Assembly: GCA_004017275.1 (NCBI GenBank)
Contig: SAKE01000003.1
Coordinates: 328,309-392,308 of the forward strand
Origin: Mesorhizobium sp.
GTDB taxonomy: Bacteria; Pseudomonadota; Alphaproteobacteria; Rhizobiales; Rhizobiaceae
Direction: 5' to 3'
DNA length: 64,000 bases
Shown here: piece after piece, positions 56,301 through 63,761 of the stretch
How positions within the stretch are numbered: position 1 is the first letter of the stretch
How the letters are laid out: each line of letters opens with the position of its first letter
Notes under the pieces: model-generated
Seen by the model: only the letters and a program-made list of their open reading frames with translations
Databases searched by the model: none
What the model was told of the DNA's origin: nothing
Position numbers and translations under genes: made by a program

Positions 56301-56439
56301 ACTGTATGGATCAGGCGATCTCTTCATTTTGAAACCAAGCGAGGTCCGAAATTGGAGTCGGACCGCCGGCCTGAACGATGCGGACGTCATCCTCGCCGAC
56401 CATTGGCTACGGAGGGGGGATGCCGTTGCTCACGCCTGA
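53359..56439 (+). CDS. Eco57I-type N6-adenine DNA methyltransferase
   Basis: The 1026-aa protein has the SAM motif DPACGSGAF (residues 358-366), preceded by LHYTPIELVHLAL, and the catalytic NPPW (467-470), typical of the Eco57I/type IIG class that methylates adenine. The 330-residue N-terminus (ADAVFSAQSAPTSIFKDAG) recalls a nuclease-like fold but lacks the acidic ExK residue. The C-terminal 400 residues are long enough for target recognition. Translation starts at TTG 53359, coupled to the regulator, and its end overlaps the next gene by 20 bases. It probably modifies the host site and may contact the separate nuclease. Confidence 0.85.
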   Translation: MTSAAYKQVLEATGYLDANGRAAPGLVRADDPRAAKMRAVFFDERVGLQADAVFSAQSAPTSIFKDAGATEPSDEDLRRWHEAAWNVGVAPLLWIVTPTDVRLYDCYASPEQTGGQAKHAPQAIDRFVLQSGERLRALDVQCGRVATETGAFWSSAIGSSINRRHRVDRELLAEISALEDRLTDLSVPQTESALAHARDIAQRFIGRCIFTWYLLDRGIAQPFLPKNVPADLSTMFSTPSNAFALFDWLRTTFNGDLFPMDDPGAEREQLTSKHLELIRDFVEGRSLIPERLGQGRLFRFRFNAIPVDLISSIYQQFARTSAADEARSQGLHYTPIELVHLALDPVFEGLAANAAVIDPACGSGAFLVEAFRRLVWRAAEGKPASRELVRHILYTQLFGIDINRAALGIAAFSLYLAALELDEQPISNIRDLKFDRLIDTTLFEADSLGDNLPTQIVNRPFDAVVGNPPWTFVKKDGGAERRRASDTSTLRPRRSPDQAFLSLGADLAGENGRVGMVMKATPFFSKDVHAVAARNHLFERLAPVALINLSYLRREDLFPDAIGPAILFFARCGLGPQSDRMLVGSIPWTPDFRRTGVFGLGPGEIRSIPLKRVLAAPPILKAATFGTVRDGWLIERLENEFPRFDALLNTLQRDPIANRGQGFQVRGDANTPPAAYRRLKVVTPEKFSAFRLDWDSLDKFTHKTLHRPRRESIFRGPLLLCSKVGNESGAQRGRYSAAVSQDDVLFTQNFYGVSFVGTDAKYAFALSGILNSSLTAFQFAFGGPTWGLERPTVEPHDLLSLRIPDLTEVDRELLAELIRAEKKVAADPSSSACLTALDEAVFDVYDLDTDERTLARDSVERARYLIFENRSERAGLITPPNATALRAYARQVAQSVDAYLRARNERHLEAVVYPARLTKGDLASGVPGVTAVRFLMASGGPGREPVVRDGDPAELDALAALLRGQLDAAIPPYLNERRQIRLYGSGDLFILKPSEVRNWSRTAGLNDADVILADHWLRRGDAVAHA

Positions 56440-57112
56440 CGCGCCTTTTGGTCTTCCAGCGTTCTCGCTATCCGGCGATCAGATTGCCACAGTCCTCGAT
56501 CTTCTTTGCCGGGGATGCGACGAAGCGAGGCCGCATCTCACTCCTGGCATGCTCGAAGTGCCAACCACGATGGTCGTTCGGAAGGCGGTGCGCCGCGTCA
56601 AGAAATCGCTTGGATTGACGAACCTTCAGGTTCGGGGCGAACATGAGCTTGAGGACATGGCGACCAACGATCCGACCATCCTAGGTCGGATCGACATCAC
56701 CTTGCAGTTTCTGCATCAATTTGGAGATGAGGACGCCTACGTGGCCGTCGAATGCAAGCGTGTTCGGGCCGGCGACCCTACTCTTAACGGAAGCTATGTT
56801 ACTCAGGGCGTCGATCGCTTCGCGACAGGGCAGTACGCTACCGGCCATGATTGGGGATTCATGCTTGGCTATGTGTTGGCCCTTCCGGCCTCTGCCGTCG
56901 TCGATGCAGTGGATGCGCGAATTCGAAAGACATATGGCGAGCCAGCTGGTCTGACGGTCGAATCCGCGCATTCCCTAGCTCTAGCTGTCCTGGAAGGCGC
57001 TTTAGCGCAGAGCGGCAGCCACGTTATCCGGATAAAACATGTATTCGTCGATATGTCGCAAGCAGCGCCCCTCGCCTCGCCGTCTGAAATGACCAGCACG
57101 CCGATCATTTAG
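56420..57112 (+). CDS. PD-(D/E)XK nuclease, putative restriction endonuclease of cassette A
   Basis: The 230-aa protein has the nuclease core GRIDITLQF (Asp 92) and VAVECKR (Glu 111, Lys 113), matching the D...ExK active site of PD-(D/E)XK enzymes. It begins inside the end of the methylase gene (20-base overlap, GGAGGGGGG ribosome site before ATG), so it is coupled to it. The pairing with an Eco57I-like methylase suggests a type II restriction endonuclease; no site can be inferred. No known named enzyme is recognised. Confidence 0.68.
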   Translation: MPLLTPDAPFGLPAFSLSGDQIATVLDLLCRGCDEARPHLTPGMLEVPTTMVVRKAVRRVKKSLGLTNLQVRGEHELEDMATNDPTILGRIDITLQFLHQFGDEDAYVAVECKRVRAGDPTLNGSYVTQGVDRFATGQYATGHDWGFMLGYVLALPASAVVDAVDARIRKTYGEPAGLTVESAHSLALAVLEGALAQSGSHVIRIKHVFVDMSQAAPLASPSEMTSTPII

Positions 57113-57198
57113 CCCGTCACGAGACGGCTACAAACTCCCGGTCTCCTCGCTCGCCCGCCGTTGGTCGCGGACGACATTCAAGCCTTGATGTGCCTTTC

Positions 57199-58404
57199 TC
57201 AGCTTTGTTGCTTAGCGCCTCGGATGAGACGTGCGGATTTTGGATCATAAACGTAACCGGTTATGGTGCCGTCTCTAATTCTCTCAACCGCTTCATCGAT
57301 CACGAAAAGCGGCACAAGAAACCATTCCCTCGGAATGATTGGCATGCCGAAGCGGTCTTTGATTTCAACGTCGAGGCGGGCGAGCCCAAAAATCCGGTGG
57401 ATCAGGTTCTCAAGCCGGGCGCGGTTGATGTTGAACAACTCGTAGGTCGCGACGACCTCGACATCCGCCATAAGGAAGGTTGGATCGAGACGGGCGTTGG
57501 CGATGCGCCGCGCGACGTCGCCGCCTGTTACGCCAATCTTGTGCAGGACATCACGATGAGTCGCGAGGGCCGGATGATCGGATTGGCTGCGCAGCACATA
57601 GACGATGCCGCTTGCCTCGTCCCCATCCTCGTTCTGATCAGAGAATAGCGGGCCGGCCGAGGGCTCAACAATACGCCGACCAGCAGGGTCCTGTTGAAGT
57701 GCCTTCTGAAGGGACCGCATCAGCAAATTGCTCTCTGTCCCGTTGTCGAAGATCACGCGAAGCCGGGCGTCGATGTTACCGTGTTCGTTGGTGGCAGGCT
57801 GCTCCATCGTCGCGACATAGGCCTTCTGGCCACCGAGAATATAGAATCGGCCAGGCACGATTTCGGACTTACGCTCGAAGCGGCGAGTCTGCCGAAGACC
57901 AGAGCTCAGTTCCTTCTGAACCTGCTCGAAGAGCGGCCTGAAGATATCGAAATCGTCGCATGTCTGGCGGTTGGCGATTTCCTCCGCCGCACGCTTCTCC
58001 GCAGCTGATCGAACGTGACGAAGCTCCGTGATGTCGGCCGGCTCCGCAGTGTCTACCCCGAGTTGCGCCAGAAGCTCGTCATCGCTCAATTCGTCTGGGG
58101 CGCTATCCGCGGCAGGCTCAGCACTCGCGACAAGCCCCAGACGATCGAGAGGTTTAATCACGGCCCGGCAGTCGGGAAGCTCACGAAGGCGATCGAGGCG
58201 CACGGCATATAACCGCTCGAAGATGTCGCGATCCTCCCCGTGCTGCGGGGTACGACCATGTTGCTCGACGAAACGCTGAATCTCCTCGAAGCCAGCGATG
58301 ACGCGCTCTTCGCGCGGCGTCCGGCTCGACTCCTTCTTCCCCTCGACCTCTACGCCAAGCTCTTCGAGAAGGGCGTCATCCTCGTCGGTAAATCCCTTAG
58401 CCAC
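57199..58404 (-). CDS. GIY-YIG (T5orf172) nuclease of cassette B
   Basis: The 401-aa protein ends in a GIY-YIG domain: GIVYVL (266-271), KIGVT (289-293), an Arg pair (299-300) and the catalytic Glu 332 in RARLENLIH. The first 120 residues hold a repeated acidic element (DDALLEELGVE and DDELLAQLGVD) and an RFxxxxGRxP motif (44-53). It is the last gene of cassette B, overlapping the helicase by 8 bases, and converges on cassette A 87 bases away. It is the only nuclease domain I see in cassette B. Confidence 0.85.
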   Translation of the reverse strand: MAKGFTDEDDALLEELGVEVEGKKESSRTPREERVIAGFEEIQRFVEQHGRTPQHGEDRDIFERLYAVRLDRLRELPDCRAVIKPLDRLGLVASAEPAADSAPDELSDDELLAQLGVDTAEPADITELRHVRSAAEKRAAEEIANRQTCDDFDIFRPLFEQVQKELSSGLRQTRRFERKSEIVPGRFYILGGQKAYVATMEQPATNEHGNIDARLRVIFDNGTESNLLMRSLQKALQQDPAGRRIVEPSAGPLFSDQNEDGDEASGIVYVLRSQSDHPALATHRDVLHKIGVTGGDVARRIANARLDPTFLMADVEVVATYELFNINRARLENLIHRIFGLARLDVEIKDRFGMPIIPREWFLVPLFVIDEAVERIRDGTITGYVYDPKSARLIRGAKQQS

Positions 58405-60457
58405 GCACTGCCTCCGCCTTCATGCGTTGAAGGAAAGCCACGCCCTCAGCCATGCGCTTTTCCCAGGCGTCGGGCGAGGTAATCGAGGGCAACCGACCAC
58501 GCTCCTGCTTGAACCTCAATGCCCGCTTAGCAAGCTCGCGCGCTTCCTCGATTGTCAGGTTGACGCGCTTGGCCCCGATCACGGCCGCAACCTGCTTCAG
58601 GCTCTCCTCGCTCATGGTCTTGGCGAGGATGGCATAGGCTTCGCCGAAAGGATTGATCCGGTCGATCAGGTCGATGTCGAGGTCGTGGACATTCACAAAC
58701 TTGCGGACGCCGTCGACAAAGGCGGTGTTCGGACTCTTCTCGCCGTCATCCCCGACTCCGCCCAAGGCGACTTCCTTCGCCTTCTGCGTGAGATTGAGCG
58801 CGGCGACAGCGTGCTGGCGCACTGCCTCCTGATCTTCCTCGTCCAGGTCGGGGAACTTGTCCTTGATGATCTTGCCCATGCGGAGCTGCGTCAATTCCTC
58901 CGGCACCAACTCTGGATCGAAAAGTCCGCGCTCGATCGTCGTCTTGTCCTGCACGAAGGCGGCAATGACTTCATTCAAGTCCTGCTGGCAGATGCGCTGT
59001 GCTTCCTCGCTCTTCGGCGCTACAAGGCCCTTGATTTCGATCTCAAACTGCCCCGTCGCCTCGTTGAAGCCGACATTGGTCTTTTCTGGATCGTAGCCAT
59101 CCTCACCGTAATCGAAGCCGGGCGTCGGCCCACTCTGAGGATTCTTCGGCTTGAACTCGAACCGAGGGGCAAGCACCTGCTCCATGAGAAGGCTCGCCGC
59201 GATGGCCTTGAGGGTGTCGTTGACTGCCTCGGTGACGGCTTCCTCCGAGGCGTCTGGCTCAGCAATCAGATTGGTGAAGCGCGCGCGAGTCTTGCCCGGC
59301 GCATCGCGTGTGGCGCGCCCGATGATCTGTACGATCTCGGTAAGGCTCGACCGATAGCCAACCGTCAGCGCGTGCTCGCACCAAATCCAATCAAAGCCTT
59401 CCTTCGCCATACCGAGGGCGATGATGATGTCCACATGGTCCCGATTGTTCTTCTGCGTCGGGTCTTTCAGCGCGGCCGCAACCCGGTCCCGCTTGACAGC
59501 GTCGTCATCAACCAAGTCGGCAATGCGGAGGACACGGCCTCCCGGTGTCTTGACCAACTGGAAGCCCGTCGCGGGGTCGGTTCCCTGCCATTCGCCCAAT
59601 TCCTCGATGATGTGCTCGACCTCCCTAATCTTGTCCTTCGTGCTCTCGCGCGAATTGACAGAAGGGATGTGAATGATCGTCTTTTCGGCCGGATCGAGCA
59701 CGTTGACGATGTCCTCGGCATAGGAACCCGAATAAAAGAAATAGCCAATATCGAGCCGCTTCAGATATTCGTACCCGTTGAGCTGCTCATAGTAGGTGTA
59801 GGTGACGGTATCGAACTTCGACTCGTCCTGCGGAGCGAGCACGGCTTCGGCGTCGCCCCGGAAATAGGATCCGGTCATCGCGAGGACATGCACGCGGTCG
59901 CGGGCAATAAACTGGCCGAGATGCAGGCCGAGCTTGTTGTCGGGGTTAGCGGAGACATGATGAAATTCGTCCACGGCGATCAGCCGATCGTCGAAGGCTT
60001 CCACCCCGAACCTGTCCACTGCGAAGCGAAAGGTGGCGTGGGTGCAGACCAGCACCTTGTCGTCGCTTTTCAGGAATGCCTCTACCGAGTTGACCTTGCC
60101 GCCATTGTCCGACCCTGGTGCGTTGCAAAGGTTCCATTTTGGGGCGACGGTCCAATCAGCCCAAAATCCAAACTGCATCAGCGGCTCGTCATTGAAGCTG
60201 GCGCCGATGGATTTTTCCGGCACGACGATGACTGCCTGCTTGAGCCCCTGATTGTAGAGCTTATCGAGGGCGACGAACATGAGCGCGCGGCTCTTGCCTG
60301 ACGCGGGTGGCGACTTGATGAGAAGGTATTGTTCGCCCCGCTTCTCATAGGCGCGTTCCTGCATCGGCCGCATGCCGAGGGCGTTGGCCTTGGTCGAGTT
60401 GCCGTTACGGGCATAGGAGACCGAGACGGAGGGGACAGATTTCAGTTCTTTTGTCAC
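58397..60457 (-). CDS. SF2 DEAD/DEAH-type helicase of cassette B
   Basis: The 686-aa protein has motif I SPPASGKSR (49-57), motif II VDEFHH (163-167), motif III AMTGSY (193-198) and motif VI QIIGRATR (377-384), so the ATPase core is complete. The 300-residue C-terminal part is unusual for a DNA helicase and ends in RFKQERGRLP (648-657), a motif shared with the GIY-YIG partner. It overlaps the methylase stop by 4 bases (ATGA). It may translocate along DNA to bring the nuclease to unmodified sites. Confidence 0.86.
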   Translation of the reverse strand: MTKELKSVPSVSVSYARNGNSTKANALGMRPMQERAYEKRGEQYLLIKSPPASGKSRALMFVALDKLYNQGLKQAVIVVPEKSIGASFNDEPLMQFGFWADWTVAPKWNLCNAPGSDNGGKVNSVEAFLKSDDKVLVCTHATFRFAVDRFGVEAFDDRLIAVDEFHHVSANPDNKLGLHLGQFIARDRVHVLAMTGSYFRGDAEAVLAPQDESKFDTVTYTYYEQLNGYEYLKRLDIGYFFYSGSYAEDIVNVLDPAEKTIIHIPSVNSRESTKDKIREVEHIIEELGEWQGTDPATGFQLVKTPGGRVLRIADLVDDDAVKRDRVAAALKDPTQKNNRDHVDIIIALGMAKEGFDWIWCEHALTVGYRSSLTEIVQIIGRATRDAPGKTRARFTNLIAEPDASEEAVTEAVNDTLKAIAASLLMEQVLAPRFEFKPKNPQSGPTPGFDYGEDGYDPEKTNVGFNEATGQFEIEIKGLVAPKSEEAQRICQQDLNEVIAAFVQDKTTIERGLFDPELVPEELTQLRMGKIIKDKFPDLDEEDQEAVRQHAVAALNLTQKAKEVALGGVGDDGEKSPNTAFVDGVRKFVNVHDLDIDLIDRINPFGEAYAILAKTMSEESLKQVAAVIGAKRVNLTIEEARELAKRALRFKQERGRLPSITSPDAWEKRMAEGVAFLQRMKAEAVRG

Positions 60458-63216
60458 GCGCCGGCCCCCGCTCTCCGTTTCTTCGTCGCACCCGCTCCTG
60501 CGGACATTTTGCTATAGAGCTCGAATAACTTTTCTAATCGCTCGGTGTCATTGCGAAACCGCCGACCGATATAGATACGCTCCAAGACCTCGTCGTTGCG
60601 ATCGTGCGCTTCGCGGAGATCGGCAGGCATCGCGGTCCGGTCATAAAGATCCGCGATCGTTGCCGGGAAATGAGCCTCGCGCGTCAACAGGATATCCTCG
60701 GCACAACGCGCCAAGTCGGCTTTGTTCTTCTCGGTAAGCGTGGGGACGGGAAACGTATTCCAGCCAAGCGTAGAAGAATACCGAAGGCGAGTCTCCAATC
60801 TACCGCAAACGGTCGCAATCCAACTCATGTGAAGCGTTGATACGACTAAAGCAAACTCCCACAGCGATGGCTTATATATAACGAAAGCCAGATTCGTTAT
60901 CACGGTGTTCTCATCCATCACGTCGGCAGGTATATACTCGCGCTCCTCAGAAGAGGTCGCCGCCACAACCAGTGACAGAGAATCTTTGTGAGCCCGTTGA
61001 GCGAATTTATGAGGGATAGCGGCATAACCCCTAGTTGTTTTAGCTGAAGAGTTAAGGCGAAACGCCTTCACCCTTTCAATCCTTTCAGACACCTCCGGAA
61101 TCGATTCAGCCAACTCCAAATCCGCATCTTCGATCCACAGGCATTTCCGATTTCGGACGTGTATTAGCTCCTGAGAGCCCGACAGGCTGCGCAATAGCGG
61201 CGCCGCGGAGGGCTGACTTTTTAGTAAATTTGCGGCCTCATCATACGTGAGAATGAGATTGCCTGCGTCGCGCGCCATGCTTCCAGAAACCATAGTTCCT
61301 AGCTCGGCAGAGACGGGATAGCTTCTCGTAGTTACGTATGTTTCCGAGCCGGCAATCAGATAGGGAGAGATGCATTCAACCTCCCTCTTGGTTTCACCGT
61401 CATACAGGGCACATCGAGGAGGTTTTTTCCTTCCGATGCCGATGATTACACACTGAACAACCGCGTTGTTGGAAGCATTGTTTCTCCACTTGAATCCGCG
61501 ATGCGCAAAGATGATGTGAAAATCATCGGCATAAAGTCGAGACCAAAGGTGAGCAACTTGCTCCCCCTCGCTAACTGAGCTCGTAGAAACAAAGGCGAAA
61601 TTGGCATCGCACGATTTCGCGAATTCCGCCGCTTTCAAATACCATGCGATGACGTAGTCGCAATCTTGGAAATCTTTGTGGCCTCCAAAAATCAATGCCA
61701 TATCTGATTTTTGGGATTTCGTTTGCTTTCTGGCGCCTTTGAACTGCGGATTGCCGCAAATGTAGGTCTCGCCGCCCTCATTCTCGAAATCGATCTGTGC
61801 CTGGTCTAGCGGCGTTTGGAACAGATCCTCAGCCCGAAACCGCACCCCAGTTCCTGTCGGAGGGCATATACTGAGCCAGTCCACTCTTAGTGCGTTGCCG
61901 CAGGTAATCCAGTTCTGCGCATCGAGCGGCAGAAACTCGGCCAGCGCCTCCTTCTGTCCGCGATAAAGAACATCACACTGATACTCGGCGATGATTAGCG
62001 CTAGACGCGCTATTTCCGCCGGAAAGTCGCGGAGCTCGATCCCTCGGAAATTCGTTAGAGGGATTTCACTACGCTGATCCTTCTCGTCACGACGCTGATT
62101 GATTTCAGCCTCGATCGCCCGCATCTCTTTGTATGCGATAACAAGGAAGTTCCCTGAGCCACAGGCCGGATCGAAGATCCTGATCCGCGACATGCGCTTC
62201 CGCAGATTGAGGAGCATCCGCGAGTTGTCACCCGCCTCTTCCAACCGTGCTCGCAAATCATCCAGGAACAGCGGATTCAGCACTTTCAAAATGTTTGGCA
62301 CGCTGGTGTAGTGCATTCCGAGCGCACCGCGCTCCTCGTCCTCCGCGACGGCCTGAATCATCGATCCGAAGATGTCAGGGTTGATCTTCGTCCAATCTAG
62401 ATTGCCGATGTGGAGAAGGTATGAGCGCGCGATGCGGCTGAAGCGCGGCACCTCCATGCTGCCGGAGAAAAGACCGCCGTTCACATAGGGGAACTGATCA
62501 GCCCACCGGGGAATTCCTGCCGCGGCACGATCCGGCCCTTTCATGTTCATAGCGACGAATATCGTACCAATCACCTCATGGGTGTTGGAGGAATCCTTGG
62601 CGCTCATCTGCTCGACGGTCGTAGTGAAGCGCCGCGTACCGCGGAAGATGTCAGTGTCTTCGGCGAAGAAACAGAAGATCAGCCGCGCCATGAAGTGATT
62701 CATGTCGGGGCGGCGCTCGACCGTCCCCCAGTCGGGGTTGTCCTTCAAAAGCTCGACGTAGAGTCGGTTCAGGCGGCTGGTGGCACGGATGTCGAAAGAG
62801 CTGTCGCGGAGCTGCTTGACCGTAGTGATACCGGCAAGCGGCAGGAAAAAGCCAAAATGGTCGGGAAAGTCAGCATAGGCGCACGCTACGGTCTCGCCGC
62901 TTGCCAGGTCTTCAGCCTCGAACGTGTCTCCGTCTGTCGCCAGAGCGAACTTCGCCTTGGCCCTGCTCGTCGCTGGACTGGCCTTCAACGCGGCAAGCGT
63001 GCTCGTGACGTCGCCAGGAGCGGCGATGGCGATATGAATGTTGTTGGTCTGAAGGACGCCACCGAGGTCGGATTTGTTCGACTCGCCTTTACGAAGGCGC
63101 TTGAGCGTCGTTTCCTTGTTTCCGAAGGCTTCCAAGAACGCGAATGGGAATTCCTCGGCGTCGAACGGCTGCTCGGCGAGCTTGGATATGGCCTCTTCAA
63201 TCTCGACGGCGTTCAT
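60454..63216 (-). CDS. MmeI-like DNA methyltransferase of cassette B
   Basis: The 920-aa protein belongs to the class I SAM-dependent DNA methyltransferases related to MmeI. It has FFAEDTDIF, GMHYTSVPNIL, the SAM motif DPACGSGNF (349-357) and a catalytic block reading NPQF (489-492) in place of NPPF/Y. A long C-terminal region suits a recognition domain. Unlike true MmeI enzymes, no D...ExK nuclease is visible in the N-terminus (FPFAFLEAFGNKETTLKRL). Its ATG overlaps the regulator gene by 20 bases. It is likely the modification and target-recognition subunit. Confidence 0.88.
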   Translation of the reverse strand: MNAVEIEEAISKLAEQPFDAEEFPFAFLEAFGNKETTLKRLRKGESNKSDLGGVLQTNNIHIAIAAPGDVTSTLAALKASPATSRAKAKFALATDGDTFEAEDLASGETVACAYADFPDHFGFFLPLAGITTVKQLRDSSFDIRATSRLNRLYVELLKDNPDWGTVERRPDMNHFMARLIFCFFAEDTDIFRGTRRFTTTVEQMSAKDSSNTHEVIGTIFVAMNMKGPDRAAAGIPRWADQFPYVNGGLFSGSMEVPRFSRIARSYLLHIGNLDWTKINPDIFGSMIQAVAEDEERGALGMHYTSVPNILKVLNPLFLDDLRARLEEAGDNSRMLLNLRKRMSRIRIFDPACGSGNFLVIAYKEMRAIEAEINQRRDEKDQRSEIPLTNFRGIELRDFPAEIARLALIIAEYQCDVLYRGQKEALAEFLPLDAQNWITCGNALRVDWLSICPPTGTGVRFRAEDLFQTPLDQAQIDFENEGGETYICGNPQFKGARKQTKSQKSDMALIFGGHKDFQDCDYVIAWYLKAAEFAKSCDANFAFVSTSSVSEGEQVAHLWSRLYADDFHIIFAHRGFKWRNNASNNAVVQCVIIGIGRKKPPRCALYDGETKREVECISPYLIAGSETYVTTRSYPVSAELGTMVSGSMARDAGNLILTYDEAANLLKSQPSAAPLLRSLSGSQELIHVRNRKCLWIEDADLELAESIPEVSERIERVKAFRLNSSAKTTRGYAAIPHKFAQRAHKDSLSLVVAATSSEEREYIPADVMDENTVITNLAFVIYKPSLWEFALVVSTLHMSWIATVCGRLETRLRYSSTLGWNTFPVPTLTEKNKADLARCAEDILLTREAHFPATIADLYDRTAMPADLREAHDRNDEVLERIYIGRRFRNDTERLEKLFELYSKMSAGAGATKKRRAGAGA

Positions 63217-63529
63217 CAGTTCCCCCGCTTTCCGTGGCCGATGAACGGAAAGCCCCGACCTTGATCTTGTTGGCCCGGCGCATGACCTCGGCCAACTCGT
63301 AATCGAGCTGCCGGATCAGCCATTCGCGGGCTGATGTGCCGAATGCCTTTTCCAAACGAATAGCCATCTCGGGCGAGATGCCCGACCGAGCGTTCAGCAA
63401 GTTACTGAGGGTTTGCCGATCGACACCGAGGATTCGCGCGGCATCGGTCACGCTTAGCCCGTTTTTCTCGATGCAATCCTGCCGGACAGTCGTTCCTGGA
63501 TGCATGCGTCGAATCGTGTTGACCCTCAT
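63197..63529 (-). CDS. HigA-like XRE regulator heading cassette B
   Basis: The 110-aa protein has the HigA/VapI pattern HPGTTVRQDCIEKNG, LSVTDAARILGVDRQTLSNL and LNARSGISPEMAIRLEKAFG, a helix-turn-helix typical of antitoxins. No HigB toxin gene is adjacent. It overlaps the methylase start by 20 bases, so it is more likely a controller of the cassette, like the C proteins of restriction systems. A short inverted repeat GAGTG/CACTC (63542-63559) just upstream could be its operator. Confidence 0.8.
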   Translation of the reverse strand: MRVNTIRRMHPGTTVRQDCIEKNGLSVTDAARILGVDRQTLSNLLNARSGISPEMAIRLEKAFGTSAREWLIRQLDYELAEVMRRANKIKVGAFRSSATESGGTDERRRD

Positions 63530-63709
63530 TCCGAGAGGCTAGAGTGATAATCGACACTCGACAAGCTGGTAGACGCGAAATCCGATGAGCTGACGCCCTT
63601 GCCGCTCGCAACTAGAATCATGGCCGACGGATTCCACTGACGGTCAACGATAGCCTCTGCCGTCCCAGGGCCGCGCAAATAGGAGCTTGACTCGCAAGGC
63701 TGAAAAATA

Positions 63710-63724
63710 GAACAAATAGAGAAC
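63710..63724 (+). promoter_or_regulatory. LexA box upstream of imuA
   Basis: GAAC at 63710-63713, seven bases, then GAAC at 63721-63724 is the direct-repeat SOS operator recognised by alphaproteobacterial LexA (GTTC-N7-GTTC read on the other strand). It lies 38 bases upstream of the imuA start, the expected position. Confidence 0.85.
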
Positions 63725-63761
63725 ATGATGCTGAACCCGTCCCCGGAGGTCAACGAGGAAT

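Larger units (their letters stand above)
51097..63600. mobile_element. Integrative genomic island in radC carrying two DNA-modification cassettes
   Basis: The left border is set by the radC break and a plus-strand tyrosine integrase. Contents: integrase, MerR-like regulator, Eco57I-like methylase, PD-(D/E)XK nuclease, then on the opposite strand GIY-YIG nuclease, helicase, MmeI-like methylase and a HigA-like regulator. The 60.5-62.5 kb part is visibly poorer in GC than the flanks. The right border is not certain: no radC 3' fragment or att repeat is found before imuA at 63762, so the true end may be outside the window. Confidence 0.75.

Noticed and set aside
58298..60301. 667-codon plus-strand ORF opposite the helicase gene
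   Set aside because: It is a shadow of the minus-strand helicase in GC-rich DNA; the helicase motifs are intact on the other strand and this frame has no recognisable domain.
63197..63529. HigBA toxin-antitoxin pair
   Set aside because: No HigB-like gene adjoins the HigA-like regulator; its overlap with the methylase supports a controller role.
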